The position numbers and the translations under genes are program-made. From assembly GCA_964625325.1 (NCBI GenBank), contig CAZVBA010000015.1, forward strand, positions 1 to 16,294: 16,294 bases of DNA. Reading direction: 5' to 3'. A model generated the notes under the pieces. The model saw only the letters and a list, made by a program, of their open reading frames with translations. It was not told the DNA's origin and did not search any database. The stretch is from CAZILM01 sp964625325. Lineage in GTDB: Bacteria; Patescibacteriota; Saccharimonadia; Saccharimonadales; CAYVSP01. The first letter of the stretch is position 1. Each line of letters starts with the position of its first letter. Of this stretch, positions 1 to 8,100 are shown piece after piece.

Positions 1-1356
1 TTCGCCCAATTCCACTATCCATTTGAAAATACCGCCAAATTTGAAGCCAATTTTCCCGGCGACTTCATCGTGGAATATGTCGGGCAGGTTAGGGCGTGGT
101 TTTACTATCTGCATGCCATCGGCGTTGGCCTATTCGGCAAGAATGCTTTCAGTAATGTCATCACCACTGGTACGGTGGCTGGCAATGACGGCCGCAAGAT
201 GAGCAAGCAGTACGGCAACTTCACCGATCCCAATCTGTTGATGGATGAATATTCAGCCGACGCGCTGCGCTTCTTGCTGATGAACTCACCCCTGATGAAC
301 GGCGAAGATTACTCCTTGATTGACAAGGATGTGGCTGATGTTCACCGTAAGTTGGCTATGGTCTGGAATATGTACGACTTCTTCACGATGTATGCCGAAG
401 TTGATGGTTGGGCGTGGAATGGTAAGCTCGAAGACCCAATTATCGAGGACAGTAATCTGTTAGACCAGTGGATCGTTTCGCGCGTGCACCAGCTGATTGA
501 AGAGATTGACGCTAATATGCAGAAGTACGACATCCCTAATGCGCTAGAACCTGTGCTGCCATTTATTGATGACGCCAGTAACTGGTACGTTCGCCGTTCT
601 CGCCGTCGCTTCTGGAAGTCCGGTGATGACGCCGACAAGCAGGCCGCCTACCAGACGCTACACTACGTCTTGGTACGTCTCAGTCAAGCGCTGGCGCCAT
701 TTACTCCTTTCATGGCCGAAGAATTATTCCTGAAATTGACCGGCGGCGAAATGGGTGAAAGCGTCCATTTGCTGGACTGGCCAGAGGTGGGCCACGTCAA
801 CGAAATGCTACTTTCTCAAATGAAAGCGGTCCGCCATGTTATCAACATTGGCTTAGGGCTCAGGGCCGAGAAAGGCATAAAAGTGCGTCAGCCGCTCGTC
901 AAAGCTACTTTGCAGTGGACCTATAAGGTGTTTCCGAAAGAGCTAGTTGAGATTATCCGTGAAGAACTGAATATCAAAGAGGTGGTTATTGATAGTCGCA
1001 CCCTCAAGCCAGAAAAGACGTTTTTGGAGAATTTTAAAGAAGACAACTTCTCACAACTTTATCGCATTGATATTGATTTTACGCTCACCCCTGAACTCAA
1101 AAGGGAAGGGTTGATGCGTGAAGTTGTCCGCCAGGTACAATCGGCCCGCAAAGCGGCCGGGCTCAACGTCGATGATCGCATCAGTCTAATCCTAATAACA
1201 GATAGTCAAGAGCTGCAAAAGGCTATTCATGAGTACGCTAACACCATCAAGACGGAAACTCTAGCTACACACCTGACCAAGGAAGGCGAGGGAAGTTACG
1301 AAACCGAGCTGAAGGTTGAAGGATACTCGCTCACCGTCCGGGTTAGTAAAGTCTAG
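1..1356 (+). CDS. ileS: isoleucyl-tRNA synthetase, 3' part (5' end outside window)
   Basis: Cytoplasmic class I aminoacyl-tRNA synthetase that charges tRNA-Ile. The reading frame is open from base 1 (first codons read FAQFHYPFEN), so about 451 C-terminal residues are present. Visible are the end of the catalytic domain (DFIVEYVGQVRAWFYYLH), a KMSKS-loop equivalent reading KMSKQ at 196-210, the anticodon-binding helical domain with the IleRS signature SNWYVRRSRRRFW near 577-615, and a C-terminal extension (ELKREGLMREVVRQVQSARK and on) like the DUF5915 region of type-2, eukaryote-like IleRS. The stop is TAG at 1354-1356. The last KMSKS position is Gln instead of Ser. rplU follows after 48 bp and has its own promoter, so the two need not form an operon. 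The family call is very secure; the type-2 assignment is inferred from the C-terminal extension. Confidence 0.96.
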   Translation, partial: FAQFHYPFENTAKFEANFPGDFIVEYVGQVRAWFYYLHAIGVGLFGKNAFSNVITTGTVAGNDGRKMSKQYGNFTDPNLLMDEYSADALRFLLMNSPLMNGEDYSLIDKDVADVHRKLAMVWNMYDFFTMYAEVDGWAWNGKLEDPIIEDSNLLDQWIVSRVHQLIEEIDANMQKYDIPNALEPVLPFIDDASNWYVRRSRRRFWKSGDDADKQAAYQTLHYVLVRLSQALAPFTPFMAEELFLKLTGGEMGESVHLLDWPEVGHVNEMLLSQMKAVRHVINIGLGLRAEKGIKVRQPLVKATLQWTYKVFPKELVEIIREELNIKEVVIDSRTLKPEKTFLENFKEDNFSQLYRIDIDFTLTPELKREGLMREVVRQVQSARKAAGLNVDDRISLILITDSQELQKAIHEYANTIKTETLATHLTKEGEGSYETELKVEGYSLTVRVSKV

Positions 1357-1364
1357 GCCCGGGG

Positions 1365-1393
1365 TTTACAGGGGCGGCTATCTCTGATAGACT
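1365..1393 (+). promoter_or_regulatory. promoter for rplU, extended -10
   Basis: TTTACA (1365-1370), a 17-bp spacer, then TAGACT (1388-1393) preceded by TGA, which gives an extended -10 (TGnTAGACT). The predicted transcription start near 1400 leaves only about 4-5 bases before the ATG at 1405. The sites are read from sequence; the start site is inferred. Confidence 0.55.
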
Positions 1394-1404
1394 CTGTCGG
1401 TACC

Positions 1405-1713
1405 ATGAAAAAAGCTGTTATATCAACTGGTGGCAAACAATACCTCGTCAGCGAAGGTGAAACGCTGAGCGTGGAATCCCTGAAAGAAAAAGGGAAGACT
1501 ATTACTTTTGAGCCACTGTTGGTTATTGATGACGAAACCATTAAGATTGGTAACCCTAGCATCCCGGGAGCATCTGTCAGCGCCGAAATAGTCGAGAGTG
1601 AAGTTAAAACCGACAAGGTTACTTCAATCCGTTATAAAGCCAAAAAGCGGGTACATACTGTGCGTGGCCATCGCCAAATCCAAACCACAATATTAGTTAA
1701 GACTATTAAGTAA
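1405..1713 (+). CDS. rplU: 50S ribosomal protein L21
   Basis: Large-subunit ribosomal protein that binds 23S rRNA. At 102 residues it has the usual bacterial length. The N-terminal TGGKQY motif (residues 8-13), the central IKIGNP strand-turn and the C-terminal basic VRGHRQIQT stretch (86-94) are diagnostic of L21. The ATG start gives the canonical MKKAVISTGGKQY beginning. No Shine-Dalgarno sequence precedes it (the bases before ATG are ctctgtcggtacc), and the predicted promoter places the transcript start only a few bases upstream, so translation may be nearly leaderless. In most bacteria rpmA (L27) follows directly; here an AT-rich spacer and a giant surface-protein gene follow. Family identity is very secure. 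Confidence 0.97.
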   Translation: MKKAVISTGGKQYLVSEGETLSVESLKEKGKTITFEPLLVIDDETIKIGNPSIPGASVSAEIVESEVKTDKVTSIRYKAKKRVHTVRGHRQIQTTILVKTIK

Positions 1714-1751
1714 ATAAATAGTGTGTTCAGCAAATCCATGTTCTTAAAGCT

Positions 1752-1760
1752 TGTGGATAA
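1752..1760 (-). promoter_or_regulatory. consensus DnaA-box-like 9-mer
   Basis: TGTGGATAA on the + strand is the exact reverse complement of the DnaA box TTATCCACA. It lies in the AT-rich spacer after rplU. I found no second exact copy in the spacer, so it may be a lone site or chance. Confidence 0.3.
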
Positions 1761-1782
1761 ATAAGCATTATTTCATAATATT

Positions 1783-1806
1783 AACTAAAATAACCTATTA
1801 GTTTTT
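1783..1806 (+). terminator. weak terminator candidate after rplU
   Basis: AACTAA (1783-1788) can pair with TTAGTT (1798-1803) around a 9-base loop, followed by TTT. The stem is only 6 bp and nearly all A-T, so it is weak. Nothing stronger follows rplU. Confidence 0.25.
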
Positions 1807-1912
1807 ACAATGCTCAACAACTGATAGTAGGGCAGGCGTTCTGTCTCATTAAATTCTTTCAACAGATGGATTGACAGAGGACGTAGTATATATAACAACT
1901 ACATTGTAAAAA
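1802..1912. repeat. 11-bp perfect inverted repeat, arms 89 bp apart
   Basis: TTTTTACAATG at 1802-1812 and CATTGTAAAAA at 1902-1912 are exact reverse complements. Between them TCTGTC (1840-1845) can pair with GACAGA (1873-1878), giving a nested second stem. This could be a folded RNA, a paired protein-binding site or the ends of a small non-autonomous element. No clear target duplication flanks it. Confidence 0.45.
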
Positions 1913-1965
1913 TAAGATAGTTTTTAATACCTAAAAAGTATCAAAAAAATTGCATAAAAAATTTG

Positions 1966-1994
1966 TTTTTTTACCCTTGTTGGCCAGATAAGCT
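1966..1994 (+). promoter_or_regulatory. possible promoter of the giant surface-protein gene
   Basis: TAAGCT (1989-1994) resembles the -10 elements TAGACT and TAGGCT proposed for rplU and parA. A T-run (1966-1971) lies 17 bp upstream in the -35 position. An alternative is TTGTTG (1978-1983) with TAATAA (2002-2007), 18 bp apart. Neither is strong. Either would give a leader of roughly 55-70 bases. Confidence 0.28.
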
Positions 1995-2067
1995 CTCGCC
2001 ATAATAAGACTTGGTTTTTGCGTAAGCGAAATCAGACACAAACAGCAAGACCAAAATAAACAATCAA

Positions 2068-2199
2068 ATGGTTCAAATAACACCTCACAAACGTGTACAG
2101 TTCGTACACAGCCTCACCCGGATACTACTGGGTGGGGCTTTTATAATCTTTTGGATTGCTCTGTCGTTGCTGCGCACCCCCGTTCCAAGTGCTAATGCG
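2068..2199 (+). other. signal peptide of the giant protein
   Basis: Residues 1-44: a short basic start (HKR at 7-9), a hydrophobic stretch ILLGGAFIIFWIALSLL (19-35) and the AxA-type motif Ala-Asn-Ala at 42-44. This fits Sec export and cleavage by type I signal peptidase, an example of which is encoded at 14288-14992. If it is not cut, the segment would act as an N-terminal membrane anchor. Confidence 0.8.
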
Positions 2200-5100
2200 G
2201 CCACCGCCAGCACTATCAACTTCCAGGCCCGTCTGATGGGTAGCGCCGGCCAGCTGGTTAACGACGGCAACTACCATGTTGAGTTCAAGCTGTATAAATC
2301 CTTATCCGCCGGCGCCAGTGCCCAAGGCGTTTGTGTCGGTGGTGGTACTGATGATTGTCTCTGGATGGAAACACGAACCACTGGCAACCTTGTTACTGTC
2401 AAGAACGGCTACCTGACCGTCAACCTTGGGTCGGTGACCTCTTTCCCGTCAACCATCAACTGGGACCAAGACCTCTGGATCACCATGAACATCGGTGGAA
2501 CAGGTGGCTCAGCGGTGTGGGACGGTGAAATGACACCCCGACTCAAGCTGACTGCCGTGCCTTACGCTTTTAGGGCGGGGCAACTAGCTAAGCTAACCAG
2601 CGGCAATACCTCAACGCTGGATTTTGCTACGCAGACCGGTGCCAGGGCGATCCTGCTGCCTGACGCCGGTGGTACGCTGGCGATTGCCACTGGCGGCAGC
2701 TTTACCTCAAATGGAGTGCTCTACGGTAACGGCACTAGTTCTATCCAAGCCACAGCTGCCGGCACGAACGGACAGTGTTTGGTAGGTACCACCTCGGCGG
2801 CGCCCAGCTGGACTGCTTGCTCAGGGCTAGTAACGCTACAAAATGCCTACGCTGCTACCAGTGGTAATACTATCCTTACCACCGATGCCCGCGACATTGC
2901 GTTGACGCTGGCTGATACCACCACTGACTCTAACTTCACTGTCACTACAGCCACTGGCTCTACCGGCGGTACCCAGTTGCTACGGGCTGATGGAGCGGGC
3001 GCGGCTGATCCGGCTCAACTGTTGTTGGTCAAGAACAACGACGTTGACCGAGCATTGCCCATCGGTATCAAGGTTGACGCCGCTAACACAAACGGTAAGG
3101 TCACCACGGCTTTTGATGCTAGCAGTGCTAACATCACTAACGCTTTAGCGATTGGTGGCAACGCCATCACAGGGACGAACTTCAGTGTAACCGCTGCCGG
3201 TCTGGCTACCAGCGTCGGCCACAACTACGGCTCCGGTCTCCTGCAGGGCACTGGCGGCGCTACGATTACCGGAGCCATATCTGTTACAAACAACAGCACC
3301 AGTACCATCGGTCTTAATACCGGCACTAGTAGCGGCCAGATAACACTTGGCGGTGGCAGTGTGCCATTGCAAATAGACTCAACTAACTTTGACGTTTCGA
3401 CAGCTGGCGCTCTCTCTGGCATAACCACTATCGCTACTTCTAGTACTATTAACTCACAGACTATTTCTAGCGCTGCCAACTTCACAGGTACCGTCACTAT
3501 TCAGGGCGCCAGTAGTTTAACCCTAGGAGTAACCGGTACCGCTACAGGGGCAGTTCTGTTCAAGGGTTCAACTGCTGCCAGCGGAACCATCACCTTGCAG
3601 AGCCCGGCTAACCCCGGTACCTACAGTCTGACGTTACCAACTGCTCTTGGTTCCAGCGGCGATTGTCTCAAGGACACAACCGGTGCCGGCGTACTGGGCT
3701 TTGGGTCATGTAGCGGTGCCACGACCACCCTACAAACCGCTTACGCTGCTACTAGTGGTAACACCATTCTCACCACTGATGCCCGCGACATCGCTTTTAC
3801 TCTGGCAGATACTACAACAGACTCTAACTTCACCGTGACCACTGCAACTGGCTCTACTAGCGGCAGTCAATTCCTACGGGCTGACGGCGCCGGGGCGGCT
3901 GACCCGACTCAACTACTGTTAGTCAAGAACAACGACGTGGATAGGGCACTACCCATCGGCATCAAGGTTGATGCCGCCAACACTAACGGCAAAGTCACCA
4001 CCGCCATAGACGTATCCAGTGCTAACATCACTAACGCTTTAGCGATTGGTGGCAACGCCATCACAGGGACGAACTTCTCGGTAACAGCAGCCGGTCTAGT
4101 CACCAGCGTTGGTCATAACTATGGCTCGGGACTATTGCAGGGAACTGGTGGTGCCACCATTACAGGGGCTATCTCCGTCACCAACAACGGCTCTAGTACC
4201 ATTGATCTCAACACCGGCACCAGCAGCGGACAGATTACCCTTGGTGGCGGCAGTGCGCCGCTGTCCATTAACTCAACCAACTTTGATGTTTCGACGGCTG
4301 GCGCTCTTTCAGGAATTACCACTCTCGGCCTCTCCGGTAACTTGTTGCAAAGTGGCTCCACCACAATTACCTCCGGTACTGGTGGCTATCTCATCAATGG
4401 TGGTACTAACACAGCTGGTCACTACTTGCGCAACAACGGCACCAGCTACGTGGACGGCACGATTGCCAGTGGCGATTTGCCAAGTCTGACTGGCACCTAT
4501 GTCCGAAATGTCCCTACGGCCACTTCAGATAACGTAATTGCTCCCACCACCGCTAGTGTGGTAGCCCTAACAGTCAAGGGGACGAATAGTACGGCGGCCA
4601 ATGTTCTAGAGGTCTTTGATTCTACCGCTAGCCCGGTGCGTCAAGCTTTCTTTAACAGTGCCGGCTCGCTCAATGTCGCCCAGGTCATCCAACCGACTAG
4701 TAGTAACGCAGTTGATATTGGCTTATCCGGCACCACTTTCCGCAGCGGCTTCTTTGGGACCAGTCTGGTGGCCGGCGCAGCCACCCTGAACGGCACCAGC
4801 CTTTCAACTACCGGTGCGTTGACCATCACCGGCGGCACCACGCTGGCTCTGACTAGTACCGGCGCTAACACAGCCAGTCTAGACACTGGCGGCGCATCAA
4901 CTCTTAGCCTCGGCAATGCCAATGCCACCATCATAAATGTTGCCGGCAACAACACGGCCCACACCATTCACATTGGTGACGGGGGTTCTAGTACAGCCCA
5001 AACCATAACGGTCGGTTCCACCGGTAGCGCTACTAGTCAGCTGACGCTGAACGGTGGCTCGACTAACGGTGTTGTCCTGAACGGTGGTACCACCGCTTCC

Positions 5101-8100
5101 GAAACCCTGACCGGCAGCGGCGACACCATCAAAACCACCACCAACTCCACCACGGCCTTCCAGGTGCAGAATGCTACAGGTGCACCTATATTTGTTGTTG
5201 ACACTACAAATAGTAACCTGATTACCAACCCCGGTTTTGAAGTCAACACGACTGGCTGGAGCACCACTGGGGCAGGCACCGGCCTGGCTATAGCTCAAAA
5301 CCTGACCAAGAGTAATACCTACCTTGGCGTTGCCAGCCTGCAAGTTACCACGGCTAGCAACTCGGCCAATACCGGTGCCAGCGTGACTGGTTTTACGGCC
5401 TCTATAACCCCGGCCCAATACACGCTAACGTTCTACGCCAAAGGCGGGGCAACCAATGGCAACTTCAGCACGCTTAACGTCACTATTACAGGCGGTAGCG
5501 CACCAGCTTGTATCACCGGTGCCAGCGTCTCTACCATCGGCTTTATCCGTTACAGCTGTACCTTTACCAGTACTACCACCAACGTCACGGCTATTAACTT
5601 TGTTTCTTCTGATGCTGCCACTCAGCACATCTTCTACCTTGACAGCGTCCAGCTACTGGCTACCGGTAGCGTGACACCATATAACATCGGCAATATCCAG
5701 CTGCGGGGCGTCATTTCCAACCCGGCGACCTTCCAGTCTAGCTCCGATTCGACCACAGCCTTCCAGATCCAGAACGCGGCTGGTACCAGTAACTTATTGG
5801 TAGCTGATACAGCCAATGGCAGGGTCACTTTAGGTGCGGCCAATAGCTTGGTCCTAGGCATATCCAGTAGCACGCAAGGTGGCATTCTCTTTAATAACCA
5901 AGCTGGCACCAACACCATTACGCTACAGGCTCCCACTACTAACCCCACCAGTAGTTACACTTTGCAGCTACCCACAGTGGCCCCGGCCGTCAGCCAGTGT
6001 TTACAGACCGACTCTAGTGTGGCGACTCAGTTGAAGTTTGCCTCCTGTTCCAGTGGTTCTTTCCTGGCCAAAAACGCTACTGACACCTCTGCGGCCGCGA
6101 TTACGACTGGTAATTTTCTCTACACATTTACCAACAGCTCAAGTGCAGTCACCTCAAGTGTCCTAAAGCTGGACAACGGCACCAACACCAACTCGACACT
6201 GTCGGTCACCGCTAGTGGTAATCCGGCCAGCGGCCAAGCGCTAATCTTTGCTTCCAACACCAACGCTTCACCCACCGGTAACCTGATTGATCTGCAGTCT
6301 GGCTCCAGCCCGACTAGTAAGTTCAGCGTCACGGCCGGCGGAGTGGCCACGGCTGCCACCTCTGTGCTGTCGCCCTTATTTGACACTCCCTCCGGCACCA
6401 CTACCCTTAACGTTGGCACTAACAATGCTACCGTCGGCATTAACCTAAACCAGGCTACCGTCGTAGCTGCCAACAAGAACTTCTCACTAGCTTCCGGTAC
6501 CGGTACCTCTACGCAGACCTACACCGGTACCGTCGACGCCACTACCATTACGGCTAACTCCATTACTGCCACTAACTCCGGCATTAACTTATCAGTCACC
6601 GGCCTGACCACCGGTAACGGCCTCAAGGTTATCGGTGGTACCGCTCTTACCACTGGCAGCCTGGTTAACCTCGGTGCCACTACCTACAACCCCGGCACCA
6701 CCGGTGGTACCGGCAGCGTCATAGGCATTGGTGCCATTACTAATGGCGGTACTAATACCAGTGGTAACGACGTGGTTAACGGAGTCAGTGTGGCTTCGAC
6801 CCTCAACACCTCCGGCGCCACCGGCACCAAAGAGCTCGACGTCTTTAACGCCGCTGCCCCAACTCTCACAGCCTGCAGTGGCGGTAACTGTACCTGGAGC
6901 GGCTACAAGGTAACTACCCAAGCAACCGGCGCCGCTGCCACCATTACCCAAAACGGCCTTAACATCCAAGCCAGTGGTGTGGCCCTAGGTGCCTTAAACG
7001 GCATTAACATCTCCGGTATTACTGCCGGAGCCGGGACGGAGACGGCGATTAACGTGGGGAGTGGTTGGGACAACATCATTTCGGCCAGCAACCTGACCGT
7101 TACCGGTGCCGGCGCCATTACCGCCGCTAGCACCCTACAGGCTACAACAGGCACCTTTACAGCCACCAGTAACCAACTACTTCTTAGTAGCGGTTCAGCC
7201 CTGGCGACTATTACTACTAACAGCAACACTTCGGCCCAGGTTTATACTTTGCCAACCAACGGTGGCGGCACCATATGTACTAGCGCCGGCAACTGCGCTG
7301 GTATAAGCGGTGGTACTCTGACTAAGCGCAAGGCAACCACCGAGACGCTGGCTAGCTCCACAGTGCTACAAGATGATAACGAATTGTTCTTTGCCGTAGC
7401 TGCTAACGAAACCTGGCACTTTACCTTCAACCTCAATGCGGACCCCGGTTCGGGTAGTAAAGATTTTAAATTTGCCATTACTGCTCCTAGTGGTGCTACT
7501 TGCGTATATGGGTATGATTCCCAAGGCGGTGCTACCAATAGCGCAACAGGTACTTCAACTTGCGGTACAGCGCTTCAAACAACGGTATCGATAACTGGCG
7601 CTCGTTTGTGGATTATCTCTGGTACAGTTGCAAATGGCAGCACGGCCGGCAATGTTACCTTACAGTGGGCCCAGGCTCTCTCAAGCGTAACTGCCAGCAG
7701 CGTCTTTGTCGGCAGTGACCTGCGGGCCAACCGCAGCTCGGCCACTGGCAGCTCAACGGTTACGCTTCAGGAGGCCTACAGCAACGGTAACGCCATAACC
7801 ACTACCGACGGCCGCAATATTTCTATTTCGTTGGCCGATACCACCACTGACCAAACCCTAGAAGTAACTCAAGCCGGTACAGCCGCCGCCTTCCGTGTCA
7901 ATGACGACGGCACATTCACCGACAGTACGCCATTCATAATAGATGCCAGCGGCAACGTCGGTATCGGCGACAGCACGCCGGCATCTCTGCTGACGGTTGG
8001 TAACGGTGACTTATTTGGTGTTGACTCGTCTGGTAACGTTCTTTTCAGTGATACGGCGCACACTATTAGTCTGGCGGCTGAAACCACCGCTAATACTATA

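Larger units (their letters stand above)
1714..2067. other. AT-rich intergenic spacer without a gene
   Basis: These 354 bases hold no convincing ORF or tRNA. They are clearly more AT-rich than the flanking genes, with several A and T runs. Inside are a weak AT hairpin after rplU, one consensus DnaA box, a perfect 11-bp inverted repeat 89 bp apart, a small GUAA-loop hairpin (TTTTGC/GCGAAA, 2016-2031) and the presumed leader of the giant gene. No Shine-Dalgarno sequence is visible before the ATG at 2068. Confidence 0.7.

Noticed and set aside
1456..1466. GGTGAAACGC in rplU as part of a parS site
   Set aside because: Only one half resembles parS; the other side is not its inverted partner, and it is ordinary coding sequence.
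1871..1896. TTGACA (1871-1876) as a promoter with TATAAC (1891-1896)
   Set aside because: The -35 is perfect but the spacer is only 14 bp, too short for a normal sigma-70-type promoter; other spacings give poor -10 sequences.
6480..6720. Dense GGTACC and ACCGGT palindromes as regulatory or restriction-linked signals
   Set aside because: They arise from repeated Gly-Thr and Thr-Gly codons (GGT ACC, ACC GGT) throughout the giant gene and need no other explanation.
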